The notes: generated by a model from the sequence alone, not told the origin. Shown: positions 24,732-33,789, numbered from the stretch's first letter. The stretch: 64,000 bases of DNA from an uncultured Desulfobacter sp. (GCF_963664415.1 NZ_OY761445.1:124001-188000), one strand, 5' to 3'. Numbers and translations are program-made.

Positions 24732-26164
24732 TAGTTCCGGTCATATGACTTGATACTTTCATCAATTTCATATAGTATAATCGCTCCGAAGTTTACCTAA
24801 AATAAGGAGCAGAGCCATGGCCCAAGGCAAAGCGCTTACACCAGAAGAGAAAAAAGCAATAGTGGCCTTAAAAAAATATTTTGACCGCACTATAGATGAT
24901 CTTGAGGAACAGAAAGAATTAAGTGCGCAGAGGGTGTCAAATGCTCTTGGGTTTGGTTTAGCGACGGTGAAAAGGACTATGGCCGACCATAGCCGTGGTG
25001 TAAATTTTGATAACGAATTGATTATATATAGAGGACGACCACAACGAGCACTTTCCGATTCGGTGCAGACAATTGTTCGAGAATACATACGCAATGCCAA
25101 TAAAGAAGGTGCGTATATGACACTTGAAACGCTGTGGCAGTATCTCGAAGAAGTTGCGCCTGAACAGGAATTTAGCATCCGGACATTAGGCCGGGCACTT
25201 GATCGTTGGGGATTTACATTCGGTAAAGGGATACGTACTCAGCGGTTTAAAGAAAAAGACCATGTTGTGGTAGCCAGACAACGCTACCTCCGGAGAAAAA
25301 GGGCAAATCGAAAGGGCAAAGGGACTATTCGTCCTGAAGTTTATCTGGACGAGTCCTATGTGAACAAAAATCACAGTACGGATTTTGTGTGGTACTACGA
25401 CGATGATGGGCCATGGATTCAAAAGCCTACCGAAAAAGGGGAACGCTTGATAATAATGAATGCAATCACTAAGGACGGTTGGGTTTCCGGTGCCAAGGTG
25501 ACTTTCAAAAGCACTCGAAAAACTGGAGACTACCACGGACAGATGAATCAAGCGATGTTCTCCAAGTGGTTTGAAGAAAAGTTGCTTCCAAATATCCCTG
25601 CTCGCTCGCTAATAATCATGGATAATGCTGCTTATCATAATGTCTTGTCACCAGTCTCAGCACCAACCCCTTTATGTAAAAAGGAGAAAATTCGATCCTG
25701 GTTGGAGAAAAATAATTTTCCCGTAAAGGAAGATTGCTTAAAGGCTGAACTGGTTGATATTTTGACAAGAGTTGGACCGCAACCGACATATTTATTGGAC
25801 GAACTAGCTGATAAACAAGGGCATGAGGTCTTAAGGACACCACCTTATCATCCCGAGTTACAACCAATAGAGACATGTTGGGGCATTGTGAAAAATGAAA
25901 TTGGCCGCAATTGTGATTTTACAATGAATAATTTAATTCAGCAGCTTGAAAATGCGTTTGGCAAGGTTACCGCCAAGACCTGCGCTGGGTTAATAAGGAA
26001 AACTCGTGATATTGAAGATGCCTTTTGGCGGGACGATGCTGCTCTTGATGAACAAAATTGAGGATCGAGGTAACTGGAATAGTTACTCTGTCTCTTGGGT
26101 AAACTTCGAGTGCGACTATACTACACGATTTGGGGTAAAGTATCAAGTCATATGACCGGAACTA
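24732..26164 (+). mobile_element. IS630-family insertion sequence inside the PIN toxin gene
   Basis: A 1433-bp element with 28-bp perfect terminal inverted repeats (24732-24759 and 26137-26164, outer end TAGTTCCGGTCATATGAC). It is flanked on each side by TA (24730-24731 and 26165-26166), the target duplication expected for IS630/Tc1-mariner. It carries one intact transposase gene. Both ends and the gene are undamaged, so it may still be active. Confidence 0.93.
24817..26061 (+). CDS. IS630-family transposase
   Basis: 414 residues. An N-terminal helix-turn-helix part (SAQRVSNALGFGLATVKRTM) is followed by the DDE/DDD catalytic core: YLDESYV, IIMDNAAYH and YHPELQPIETCWGIVKN. The length is normal and there are no internal stops. 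AAGGAG precedes the ATG. It moves the surrounding element by cut-and-paste at TA. Confidence 0.93.
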   Translation: MAQGKALTPEEKKAIVALKKYFDRTIDDLEEQKELSAQRVSNALGFGLATVKRTMADHSRGVNFDNELIIYRGRPQRALSDSVQTIVREYIRNANKEGAYMTLETLWQYLEEVAPEQEFSIRTLGRALDRWGFTFGKGIRTQRFKEKDHVVVARQRYLRRKRANRKGKGTIRPEVYLDESYVNKNHSTDFVWYYDDDGPWIQKPTEKGERLIIMNAITKDGWVSGAKVTFKSTRKTGDYHGQMNQAMFSKWFEEKLLPNIPARSLIIMDNAAYHNVLSPVSAPTPLCKKEKIRSWLEKNNFPVKEDCLKAELVDILTRVGPQPTYLLDELADKQGHEVLRTPPYHPELQPIETCWGIVKNEIGRNCDFTMNNLIQQLENAFGKVTAKTCAGLIRKTRDIEDAFWRDDAALDEQN

Positions 26165-26340
26165 TAGTTCAGGTTTCTTTAACTGGTATTTTTCACCACG
26201 CAATGTCCAGATCGTCTCGACCAGCACGACATCAGTGACTAAAACTTTCTCCTGACCTGAAATCAACTTGACTGCTTTTCTAAACTGTTCGGCATCATCT
26301 TCAAGCAGGTATCGCAACAGAACGTTGGTGTCGATTGAAA

Positions 26341-26556
26341 TCATTGCAGAGAACTCTCCATAGACTCCTCATCGGTCATAGACGGATTCCCCTGGACGTA
26401 CTTTAAAAGACCTCTTGCAGCTCCTTGCTTCTTTTTTACAATGGTTAACTGACCATAAGCTATAAAGCTTTCCACTTCATCCCCTGGTTCAATTCCCAGA
26501 GCTTCACACTGACTTACTGGCAAAGTGATTTGCCTTTTTGCACTAACCTTCGGCAT
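26341..26556 (-). CDS. AbrB/MazE-type antitoxin of the interrupted VapC-like toxin
   Basis: 71 residues from the ATG at 26556, which follows AAAGGAGGG. The swapped-hairpin DNA-binding fold is recognisable in MPKVSAKRQITLPVSQCEAL, then GIEPGDEVESFIAYGQLTIVKK. The C-terminal tail (TDEESMESSLQ) is the expected toxin-binding segment. It overlaps the toxin start through ATGA. It normally represses its own operon and neutralises the toxin, whose gene is broken by IS630 here. Confidence 0.87.
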   Translation of the reverse strand: MPKVSAKRQITLPVSQCEALGIEPGDEVESFIAYGQLTIVKKKQGAARGLLKYVQGNPSMTDEESMESSLQ

Positions 26557-26731
26557 AAACCCTCCTTTACGGTTCGTATATAACGGCCATGGGCCGATCT
26601 GACATATCAACTGCCCGGCATATCCCACAACAAAGATAGAACGATCTGAGTAACCTGCCCAGACTTTCTTATAAAACAATATACCACCTTTCTTTACAAT
26701 TCATCAATGAGTAAAGATTTTGCACTTAAAC

Positions 26732-28623
26732 TCCTGTTCGACAGCCGTAGGTATACGAAATCCGGAAAGCCCTATCAATAAAGAGATACAGCTATCCCTC
26801 TAAAATGGCGTAGTGCCTACATATTTTAAGTGTTTATCCTATGGACTTGATTTTCGCAGGAAGTTTTATGTTTAATTTTTTAAATAGGTTACGCTGATTT
26901 TGAGTGAGTTCTGTGTACTGTAGTACACGCCCATCTTTATGCAAAAATTCGCCTAAATGGAGCCGTTCCAGCTCGGCGCGGACCCTGGGCCAGCTCAAGC
27001 CGGTCTCCAGCTCGGTAATCCGCACCAGGAGCAGGGCCAGCCAGCACAGCAGGACATGAGAGCGGATGCGGTCGTCTTTGGTGTGGTAGACAGGCCGGAG
27101 GGACAGGGTGGACTTTAAAGTGCGGAACGCGCGCTCGACTTCCATGAGTTGTTTGTAGCCAAGGGCGATATCCTCAGCCGACAGGCTTTTGTCGCTTGTG
27201 CTCAAAAGATATTTGCCGTCCAGCTTTTCCGCCTGCTTAATCTTAGCCTTATCCACCGTCAGCTTGCCTGACTTCAGTTCCTTGAGGTATCTGCCCATGG
27301 ACCGGTGTGCCAGGAGAGCATATTTGGATTTGAGATATGCTTTGCCGGACCGTTTGTTCAGTGCCGCCAGCTCCGTTTCGATCCGCTCCAGGTTCCTTGC
27401 CCTGACATGTTTGTCGTGTTCAGCCTGTTCTGGGTTGTAAGCGATGACGAACCGGCGCCTGCCGCTGCCCTCACCGACAAAGACCTCTTTGATATGGAGA
27501 TTGTCGTTGACCTTTTTGAACCGCCCACCCCGGCTCAGGGCTTCTTCATTTACATTGGGGCCCCTCAACTTTTCACCAAGGATGTACTGTCCCCCGGCTC
27601 TTTGGAGGTTTTTTCGATTCTCTTCGCTGGTCATGCCACGGTCCATGGCCCAAATCACGTTGCCAAGCCGCCAGTCGTTCAAATTCTTTTGAACGGTATC
27701 GACGCACTTGGCGTCATTTTGGTTGCCCGGCAGAACCCAGCAACGGACCGGGATACCTTCCCGTGTCACGGCCAGGCCAATGGTGACTTGGGGCAGGTCA
27801 TCTCTTTTGTGTTTAGATTTCCCAAAAGCAAGCAGCTCCGAGTCGTTGGTGTCTTCCATTTCAAAATAAGTGTTGGTTGTATCAAAGAAGATCAGGTCCA
27901 CCGTGAGATTCAGCAGTTGAGCCGTTGTCCAGAACACCTTCTCTTGGATGGCCTCCGCATTCTTAAGCAGGAAGTCCATACTCCGGTAAAGGTGCTGAAC
28001 CTTGATCGGCGCCTCAATGTCCAGATGAACATCCTTGGCTACCCACTCTTCGACGGCAAGTTTGGAAGACGGAGCCAGTGCCCTGTTGGCCACCATTGCA
28101 AAAATCGCATCCGAAATCGGCGCTTTGAACTCTGTGTGTTTCAATGCATTGGCAAGGCAGCGGTCAATCCCAATGCGTTCCCACAAGCCTTTGAGCAGCA
28201 GGGCTCCCCCTGCCGGCCTGCTGGATATGAACTTGAGCCCGGCGCTTTGGGCTTCAAGGTCCTGAATGTCTTCGGGGCTGATGAACCGGCTGAGGCTGCT
28301 GACTAAGCGCTTGAGGGCGGCTACGTCGAGTTGGTCCCGCCGCCCGAAGGAGTAGACGACCTCGGCTCGTGAATAGCCTTTTTCTGGATGACGAGTATTG
28401 TGGGCTAACTGAACATACTCGACCTCGGACCCATCTTTGTTTCTGCGTTTTATTGTGCGTACATACATGCCCATAGAAAAAGCATGTATCGTCATTAATG
28501 TCAAGCATAAACCAACAAGTCGTGTGCCTACAAGTTTTGGCGTCAGGAATCACATTCGAGCTGATTTTATTGGATATTTTGACAAAATTTTAAAAAAATG
28601 AACCTACAACTGTCGAACACAGG
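26732..28623 (-). mobile_element. IS1634-family (IS4 superfamily) insertion sequence
   Basis: An element of about 1.9 kb with imperfect 20-bp terminal inverted repeats (26733-26752 and 28604-28623, core TGTTCGACAG then two variable bases then GTAGGT). It is flanked by a 6-bp direct repeat TTAAAC (26726-26731 and 28624-28629), a clean target duplication that marks a recent insertion. It carries one intact transposase gene. It sits 175 bp upstream of the antitoxin start, so it may alter expression of that gene. Confidence 0.88.
26834..28474 (-). CDS. IS1634-family transposase
   Basis: About 546 residues. The conserved N-terminus is MYVRTIKRRNKDGSEVEYV, then KGYSRAEVVYSFGRRDQLD. Catalytic-core segments are DLIFFDTTNTYFE (first Asp), WAMDRGMTSEEN (second Asp) and the late YKQLMEVERAFRTLKSTL (Glu). 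An ATG at 28474 or 28468 fits the family start; further in-frame starts exist up to 28504. The frame has no stop, so it is presumably functional. Confidence 0.92.
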   Translation of the reverse strand: MGMYVRTIKRRNKDGSEVEYVQLAHNTRHPEKGYSRAEVVYSFGRRDQLDVAALKRLVSSLSRFISPEDIQDLEAQSAGLKFISSRPAGGALLLKGLWERIGIDRCLANALKHTEFKAPISDAIFAMVANRALAPSSKLAVEEWVAKDVHLDIEAPIKVQHLYRSMDFLLKNAEAIQEKVFWTTAQLLNLTVDLIFFDTTNTYFEMEDTNDSELLAFGKSKHKRDDLPQVTIGLAVTREGIPVRCWVLPGNQNDAKCVDTVQKNLNDWRLGNVIWAMDRGMTSEENRKNLQRAGGQYILGEKLRGPNVNEEALSRGGRFKKVNDNLHIKEVFVGEGSGRRRFVIAYNPEQAEHDKHVRARNLERIETELAALNKRSGKAYLKSKYALLAHRSMGRYLKELKSGKLTVDKAKIKQAEKLDGKYLLSTSDKSLSAEDIALGYKQLMEVERAFRTLKSTLSLRPVYHTKDDRIRSHVLLCWLALLLVRITELETGLSWPRVRAELERLHLGEFLHKDGRVLQYTELTQNQRNLFKKLNIKLPAKIKSIG

Positions 28624-28858
28624 TTAAACAAAATAAAAGACCATATAAAACACCCCCCTTCTTTTTCAATATCCATATTTTTTTCATCTCGGGTCGGTGC
28701 CGTCTTCCTCTTCTGATTTAGACTGTAGAAAAAATCGAGATCCCACTATCCTGGACCACGAAGATCTTGCTATATTATTCCCATGGTCGGTGAATTAATA
28801 TTATAGTGTGAACTGGTAGATTTCTAACAATCCTACATTTTATGGAGATGATGTAAAA

Positions 28859-29284
28859 ATGAATAACGAATTCATAGAGAGCCTTATTGAACAAAATCCC
28901 GATGCAATAATATTTGCCGATATAAAAGGCACAATACAAGTATGGAATATGGCGGCCGAACATATTTTTGGATTTAGCAAAGAAGAAGCAGTCGGAGCGA
29001 GCTTAGACATTATAATTCCGGAAAACTTACGAAAGACTCATTGGCGTGGATTTAAACAAGCTATTCAAATTGGGAGAACTAAGTATGCCGGCAAATTTCT
29101 GCCTACGAAATCTTTACATGCAGATGGGTCTGTTATTTACGTTGATCTCGGTTTCTCTATTGTTTTAGATTTCGCAAATAATGTTATTGGAGCGTTGTCA
29201 AGCGTAAGAGATATTACCACAAAATATAAGGAAAATCGGGCGATTCGAAAAAGATTGTCCGAGTTAGAAAATATTCAAAAATAA
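28859..29284 (+). CDS. Single PAS-domain protein
   Basis: 141 residues containing one PAS fold and little else: FIESLIEQNPDAIIFADIKG, then IFGFSKEEAVGAS and the PAC-like VIGALSSVRDITTKYKEN. There is no kinase, cyclase or HTH output domain, so it may act as a soluble sensor that binds a partner in trans. The ligand is unknown. GGAGATGATG precedes the ATG. It has its own spacer on both sides and lies upstream of the cytochrome pair. Confidence 0.85.
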   Translation: MNNEFIESLIEQNPDAIIFADIKGTIQVWNMAAEHIFGFSKEEAVGASLDIIIPENLRKTHWRGFKQAIQIGRTKYAGKFLPTKSLHADGSVIYVDLGFSIVLDFANNVIGALSSVRDITTKYKENRAIRKRLSELENIQK

Positions 29285-29568
29285 AATTCCAGGTGTCCAT
29301 GAATTTTCATAATGTAAAAAAGATGGTAATTACTTGATCAATCGGTATGAAGTTATATGAAAGTAGCAATAATTTACTAAATTTCTATAATATTCTGTTG
29401 TGGCTTAATCCTGGGTTTAGTTTGGCCAGACTAGCAGATGGCCGCGATTGAATCTTGACATTCCTTTCTGATATAGATAAGTTCAATTTAAGTAAAGCCG
29501 TACTCTAAATAAACGTTCTAAACATTTCAATAACTTTCTATATTTTATAAAAAGGCGCGAGGTTTAAA

Positions 29569-30129
29569 ATGAACAAAATACTCAAACCTATAATTTTTAT
29601 TTTGATCGGCATTATTATCGCCTTTCCTGTATTCAGCCTGACCTATTACACAATGGCGAGAACATCAACGCCCGGATTCTGCGCCTCCTGCCACGAAATT
29701 CAACCTGCCTTTAACGCATGGAAGACGTCTACACACGTAAACAACGCCCAGGGATTTGTCGCTGATTGTATGGACTGCCACCTGCCTGCCCCGCAGGATA
29801 CAGTAAACTTTTTTTATACAAAGACGATCCACGGCATCAAAGATGTATTTGTCCATTTTGCCTATGGGACCTACGACCGGGAAAAAAGTCGTGAACACGC
29901 ATATGAAACATTTAAAAATGCGCAATGCCAAAAATGTCACCGAAATCTGTTGAATATCCCGGATAAAAGAGGGGCTATGCTGGCCCACCGCACAGTTCTA
30001 TATCCAAGAGAAGGATATGAAAAAAAATGTGTTGACTGCCATAGAAATCTTGTTCATGTGGACAGCGAAATTTATAAATACAAACAAAAACAGGCGCCAT
30101 ACAGAGCAATGGGAATTCAGGATTTATAA
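29569..30129 (+). CDS. NapC/NrfH-type tetraheme quinol dehydrogenase
   Basis: 186 residues with one N-terminal membrane helix (residues 5-28, uncleaved anchor) and four CXXCH sites at 38-42 (CASCH), 67-71 (CMDCH), 120-124 (CQKCH) and 154-158 (CVDCH). NrfH-type proteins take electrons from menaquinol in the membrane and hand them to a periplasmic multiheme enzyme. That partner here is the octaheme cytochrome 36 bp downstream rather than NrfA. An AGGCGCGAGG ribosome site precedes the ATG. Confidence 0.9.
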   Translation: MNKILKPIIFILIGIIIAFPVFSLTYYTMARTSTPGFCASCHEIQPAFNAWKTSTHVNNAQGFVADCMDCHLPAPQDTVNFFYTKTIHGIKDVFVHFAYGTYDREKSREHAYETFKNAQCQKCHRNLLNIPDKRGAMLAHRTVLYPREGYEKKCVDCHRNLVHVDSEIYKYKQKQAPYRAMGIQDL

Positions 30130-30165
30130 ACCTTGTAACGGTTACAAATAAAATAAGGGGGGTCC

Positions 30166-31554
30166 ATGAAGAAAAAATTGAGTGTATTGCTAACGGGTAT
30201 ATTTATCATCGGTATTTTCCCAGCCACAGTGTTGTGTTCGGATGTTCAGATGAATATACCAAAATCAAAATCATTCAGGATTGAACGGTCCATGTCACCC
30301 GAGGCCATGGCATGTATCGAATGCCATAAAGAACAGCATCCCGGCATTTTCTCTGACTGGGCGGCCAGCCGACATGCCAGTGCCAACATCACCTGTTACG
30401 ACTGTCACGTCGCAGAAGCCCATGATCCTGACGTCAGCCAGTCCCATTTTAAAGAGTACGAGGCAAATGACACGAAATACGGGCAGAAAAAATATATGGT
30501 GCCGGTCTCTGCTGTGGTTACACCCAAAGACTGTTCTCGTTGTCATCCGGATGAGGCAATGCAATACAGCAAAAGTAAACACGCAAATACCCTTGAAATT
30601 ATCTGGAAGATAGATCCCTGGCTTAACGATGGAATGAATAGTGATTTTGAGCGGATAAACGGCTGCTATCATTGCCATGGCACCATTTTAAGTTTGAAAG
30701 ATAAAGAACTTGATCCGGCAACTTGGCCCAATGTCGGTGTAGGAAGGCTGAACCTTGACGGCAGTAAAGGCAGTTGCAGTAGTTGTCATACAAGGCATCG
30801 TTTTTCTGTTATGGAGGCTAGAAAACCCCAGGCCTGTGGGCAATGTCACCTTGGTCCGGATCATCCCCAGATTGAAATCTTTACAGAATCAAAGCATGGA
30901 GATATTTACGATGCTTTTGGAGATGAATATAACTGGACAGCCGCACCGGGAACCTGGAGTCCTGGTGTTGATTTCAGGGGACCAACCTGTGCCTCATGCC
31001 ATATGTCAGGTGCGGGCAGTGTAATGACGTCCCATGATGTCACCGAAAGATTGTCCTGGGAATTGCAAGCTCCGTTGACAGTTAGACCTGAAGAGTTCAA
31101 AGCACTTCCGGCCCAGACCAACTGGAAGGAAGAACGGGCTAAAATGCAGGAAGTCTGCATGCAGTGCCACGGAAAAAGATGGACCGAATCCCATTACAGT
31201 CAGATGGATCAAACCATCAAAGAATACAATGACGTATATTTCAAACCGGCCAAAGCCAAGCTTGACGAGCTTTATGAAAAAGGCCTGCTCGACAAGACCC
31301 GTTTCTTTGATGAGCCCCTTGAGGTGGAGTATTATGAATTATGGCACCACGAAGGGCGAAGGGCAAGAATGGGGGCGGCAATGATGGCACCGGACTATTC
31401 TTGGTGGCACGGATTTTATGAATGCAAAAAACGCTTCAATGCGTTCATGGAAGAAGCCAACCACTTGATTGAAACCGGTAAAAAGTCTTACAAAGCTGAA
31501 AATTATCCCAATGCGACCGGGAGTACCACAAAACCACCAGAAATTTTTAAATAA
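30166..31554 (+). CDS. Octaheme cytochrome c, hydroxylamine oxidoreductase (HAO)-like
   Basis: 462 residues with a signal peptide (KLSVLLTGIFIIGIFPATVLC) and eight CXXCH sites at residues 50, 77, 123, 167, 204, 224, 275 and 331, the HAO-family count and spacing. The C-terminal MMAPDYSWWHGFYEC stretch is also HAO-like. Whether Tyr411 or Tyr418 corresponds to the P460-crosslinking tyrosine cannot be judged by eye. Its absence would favour reductive use, as in epsilon-HAO, which reduces nitrite or NO to hydroxylamine or ammonia. Pairing with an NrfH-type quinol dehydrogenase and the downstream Hcp supports the reductive reading. It is periplasmic and forms an operon with the gene upstream. Confidence 0.9.
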   Translation: MKKKLSVLLTGIFIIGIFPATVLCSDVQMNIPKSKSFRIERSMSPEAMACIECHKEQHPGIFSDWAASRHASANITCYDCHVAEAHDPDVSQSHFKEYEANDTKYGQKKYMVPVSAVVTPKDCSRCHPDEAMQYSKSKHANTLEIIWKIDPWLNDGMNSDFERINGCYHCHGTILSLKDKELDPATWPNVGVGRLNLDGSKGSCSSCHTRHRFSVMEARKPQACGQCHLGPDHPQIEIFTESKHGDIYDAFGDEYNWTAAPGTWSPGVDFRGPTCASCHMSGAGSVMTSHDVTERLSWELQAPLTVRPEEFKALPAQTNWKEERAKMQEVCMQCHGKRWTESHYSQMDQTIKEYNDVYFKPAKAKLDELYEKGLLDKTRFFDEPLEVEYYELWHHEGRRARMGAAMMAPDYSWWHGFYECKKRFNAFMEEANHLIETGKKSYKAENYPNATGSTTKPPEIFK

Positions 31555-31572
31555 TAATTAATACAAAAAAGT

Positions 31573-31614
31573 AAATGCAGCCACTCAAATTAATTTGAGT
31601 GGCTGCATTTTTTA
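31573..31614. terminator. Strong palindromic terminator after the HAO-like gene
   Basis: A 38-bp perfect palindrome (31573-31610, AAATGCAGCCACTCAAATT and its complement) has a trailing T-run on the right and an A-run on the left. It can stop transcripts from both the cytochrome operon and the convergent rubredoxin gene. Confidence 0.92.
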
Positions 31615-31652
31615 TTGCTTATCAATCTATTATACTATTATACGATATACTA

Positions 31653-31814
31653 TTATACGACCTTTTCGAACTCATCCTTTCCTACGCCGCACACCGGACA
31701 GGTCCAATCTTCCGGAAGGTCTTCGAAGGCTATCCCAGGTTCAACGTTTCCCGCATCATCTCCTTCTTCAGGGTCATATACCCAACCACAGGGGATACAT
31801 TCATATTTTTCCAT
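31653..31814 (-). CDS. Rubredoxin
   Basis: A 53-residue electron carrier with a single Fe(Cys)4 site. Two knuckles are present: ECIPCGWVYDPEEGD (Cys6, Cys9) and WTCPVCGVGKDEFE (CPVCG). It starts at the ATG at 31814 with an AAGGAGG ribosome site, 20 bp after the hcp stop, so the two form an operon. A rubredoxin next to Hcp is an expected electron partner in anaerobes. The AAGGAGG site and the spacing make expression from the hcp promoter very likely. Confidence 0.95.
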   Translation of the reverse strand: MEKYECIPCGWVYDPEEGDDAGNVEPGIAFEDLPEDWTCPVCGVGKDEFEKVV

Positions 31815-31834
31815 ACGCCAACCTCCTTGATATA

Positions 31835-33478
31835 CTAATTGCCTGCCATCATAGCTGCAATATCAGCATCAACGTCACCAATGGGTTTGATGTCAAAGTT
31901 TTCAACTAGGACATTCAACACTGTGGGTGATACAAATGCGGGCAGCGTGGGACCTAAACGAATACCCTTTACGCCCAGGTGCAACAATGCCAATAGAACC
32001 GCTACAGCTTTTTGTTCATACCAACCGATATCAAAGGATATGGGAAGTTCATTAATATGATCCAGCCCGAATGCATCCCGTAGTTTCATGGCGATCACAG
32101 CCAGTGAGTATGAGTCGTTGCACTGTCCTGCGTCCAGCACCCGTGGGATTCCTCCGATATCGCCCAAATTGAGTTTATTGTATCTGTATTTTGCACACCC
32201 GGCCGTGAGGATCACGGCATCTTTGGGTAATTTTTCAGCTACTTCAGTAAAATAGTTGCGGTCTTTTTGGCGGCCATCGCATCCGGCCATGACAATGAAG
32301 CGTTTGATGGCACCTGATTTAATTGCCTCAACCACCTTATCGGCCAGGGCCAGTACCTGGTTATGTGCAAATCCGCCAACGATCATACCTGTTTCTATCT
32401 CAGTGGGCGGTTGACAGGTTTTTGCCAACGCTACAATCTTTGAAAAATCTTTGGTACCGCCATTGGTCCTATCCGGAATATGGGTTGTGTCTGGATAGGA
32501 GACGACCCCAGTCGTAAAAAGTTTGTCCTGATACGTATTTTTCTTTTTAATGGGAATAATGCAGTTGGTCGTCATCAGGATGGGGCCGTTAAATGTTTCA
32601 AAATCTTCATTCTGGTGCCACCAGGAGCCGCCGTAATTGCCTTTCAGATGATCATATTTTTTAAATGCAGGATAATAATTGGCCGGCAGCATTTCGCCGT
32701 GGGTGTATACATCAACGCCCGTACCTTTTGTCTGCTCCAGCAGTTCCTCCATATCTTTGAGATCGTGGCCGGAAATCAGGATTCCAGGATTTGTCCCCAC
32801 ACCGATGTTGACTTCTGTGATCTCCGGGTTTCCATAGGCCTGGGTATTGGCCTGGTCCAAAGCAGCCATTGTTGTCACAGCTGTTTCACCGGCTTTCATA
32901 ACCATGGCGACCATTTCATCAACGCTCAGATCCTGGGTGGTAGAGTTTAATGCCTCATACAGAAAATCCCAGATTTCATCTTTAGTGACACCGAGTACCG
33001 CAGCATGGTCCGCATATGCACAGATACCTTTCAGACCGATAACCAGAAGCTCCCGAAGAGATCTAACATCTTCATTTTCAGTTGAAAGTACACCAACGGC
33101 TTCTGCCTTGGCTGCAAATTCGGAAGGATCATTAGAAAACCAGGTTACACAGTCATGAAGATTGGTTCCGACTTTATCTTTAACACTATCAAACAAGGTC
33201 TTTTTAACAGCCTGGGCACGGTTGATCCAGTTCACAAGATCGTCATCATTGAAATTGACATTTGTGATGGTTGTGAAAAGTCCTTCGGCAATAAATTTAC
33301 CGTTGGATGCCGGGACATCAATCCCTGCCGCTTTTGCTGTCTGTGCAAGGACTGCAATCCCTTTTAAATTATAAATTAAAAGATCCTGAAGATTTGCCGT
33401 GCTTCCTTTTTTGCCACACATTCCGTTAATGGTACATCCCTGATTTTTAGCGGTTTCCTGACATTGAAAACAAAACAT
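31835..33478 (-). CDS. hcp: Hybrid-cluster protein / hydroxylamine reductase
   Basis: 547 residues. The N-terminal 4Fe-4S ligands Cys3, Cys6, Cys15 and Cys21 (MFCFQCQETAKNQGCTINGM and onward) are the compact C-x2-C form of anaerobes. Later conserved segments for the 4Fe-2O-2S hybrid cluster include GHDLKDMEEL, the AGCDGRQKDRNYF stretch, TAGCAKYRYNK and GQCNDSYS. Hcp reduces NO to N2O, reduces hydroxylamine to ammonia and takes part in S-nitrosylation. A perfect FNR-type palindrome lies about 90 bp upstream of its start. It is followed by rubredoxin on the same transcript. Confidence 0.95.
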   Translation of the reverse strand: MFCFQCQETAKNQGCTINGMCGKKGSTANLQDLLIYNLKGIAVLAQTAKAAGIDVPASNGKFIAEGLFTTITNVNFNDDDLVNWINRAQAVKKTLFDSVKDKVGTNLHDCVTWFSNDPSEFAAKAEAVGVLSTENEDVRSLRELLVIGLKGICAYADHAAVLGVTKDEIWDFLYEALNSTTQDLSVDEMVAMVMKAGETAVTTMAALDQANTQAYGNPEITEVNIGVGTNPGILISGHDLKDMEELLEQTKGTGVDVYTHGEMLPANYYPAFKKYDHLKGNYGGSWWHQNEDFETFNGPILMTTNCIIPIKKKNTYQDKLFTTGVVSYPDTTHIPDRTNGGTKDFSKIVALAKTCQPPTEIETGMIVGGFAHNQVLALADKVVEAIKSGAIKRFIVMAGCDGRQKDRNYFTEVAEKLPKDAVILTAGCAKYRYNKLNLGDIGGIPRVLDAGQCNDSYSLAVIAMKLRDAFGLDHINELPISFDIGWYEQKAVAVLLALLHLGVKGIRLGPTLPAFVSPTVLNVLVENFDIKPIGDVDADIAAMMAGN

Positions 33479-33563
33479 GTAAAAGCCTCCTTATTTATAA
33501 ATTAATTGCTAAGAATTCTCTGCTTTTCAGGTAACACTATACAGTTAAAAGTTGTGTAGAAAC

Positions 33564-33579
33564 CTTGATCTGAATCAAG
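33564..33579. promoter_or_regulatory. FNR/HcpR-type operator upstream of hcp
   Basis: CTTGATCTGAATCAAG is a perfect palindrome of the form TTGAT-N4-ATCAA, the FNR consensus. It lies 86 bp from the hcp start. An oxygen- or NO-sensing CRP/FNR-family protein would bind here. It belongs to a set of four such boxes in 33.5-35.9 kb. Confidence 0.75.
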
Positions 33580-33775
33580 ATATAAAGAAAAAATTAAAGA
33601 TAAACGCTTATGCGATAAAAGTTGGGAGGTACATTATTCATACTTAACATATAACAATTTTATATTAAAGGGATTTTGAATATATCAGATCGACACATCA
33701 AGCTATTACCATATTTCTAATATTGACGAAATCGTAAAAAGGGGTCTCATTTTTTATGAAAAAATTGTGTTTTTT

Positions 33776-33789
33776 TTGATTTGGATCAA
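33776..33789. promoter_or_regulatory. FNR/HcpR-type operator upstream of the Fe-S gene
   Basis: TTGAT-TTGG-ATCAA is again the exact FNR consensus, 97 bp before the start of the gene at 33886. Together with the box at 33564 it places both divergent genes under the same type of regulator. Confidence 0.72.

Larger units (their letters stand above)
24484..26344 (-). pseudogene. PIN-domain toxin (VapC-like) split by an IS630 element
   Basis: The 5' part (26164-26344) encodes MISIDTNVLLRYLLEDD and on to LKKPEL. The 3' part (24484-24731) encodes VTVLQSLFQEPNIRF to the stop, including the acidic FPDALIVNKSK. Removing 24732-26166 (element plus one TA copy) restores one open frame of about 142 residues reading KKPEL-VTVLQ with no lost base. 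VapC toxins are Mg-dependent RNases with conserved Asp/Glu residues (here the first Asp in ISIDTNVLLRY). The gene overlaps the antitoxin stop by ATGA. The insertion inactivates the toxin but leaves the antitoxin intact. Confidence 0.9.

Noticed and set aside
27305..28306. A 333-codon open frame on the plus strand
   Set aside because: It lies wholly antisense to the IS1634-family transposase, which has clear catalytic motifs. It has no ribosome site and no recognisable domain.
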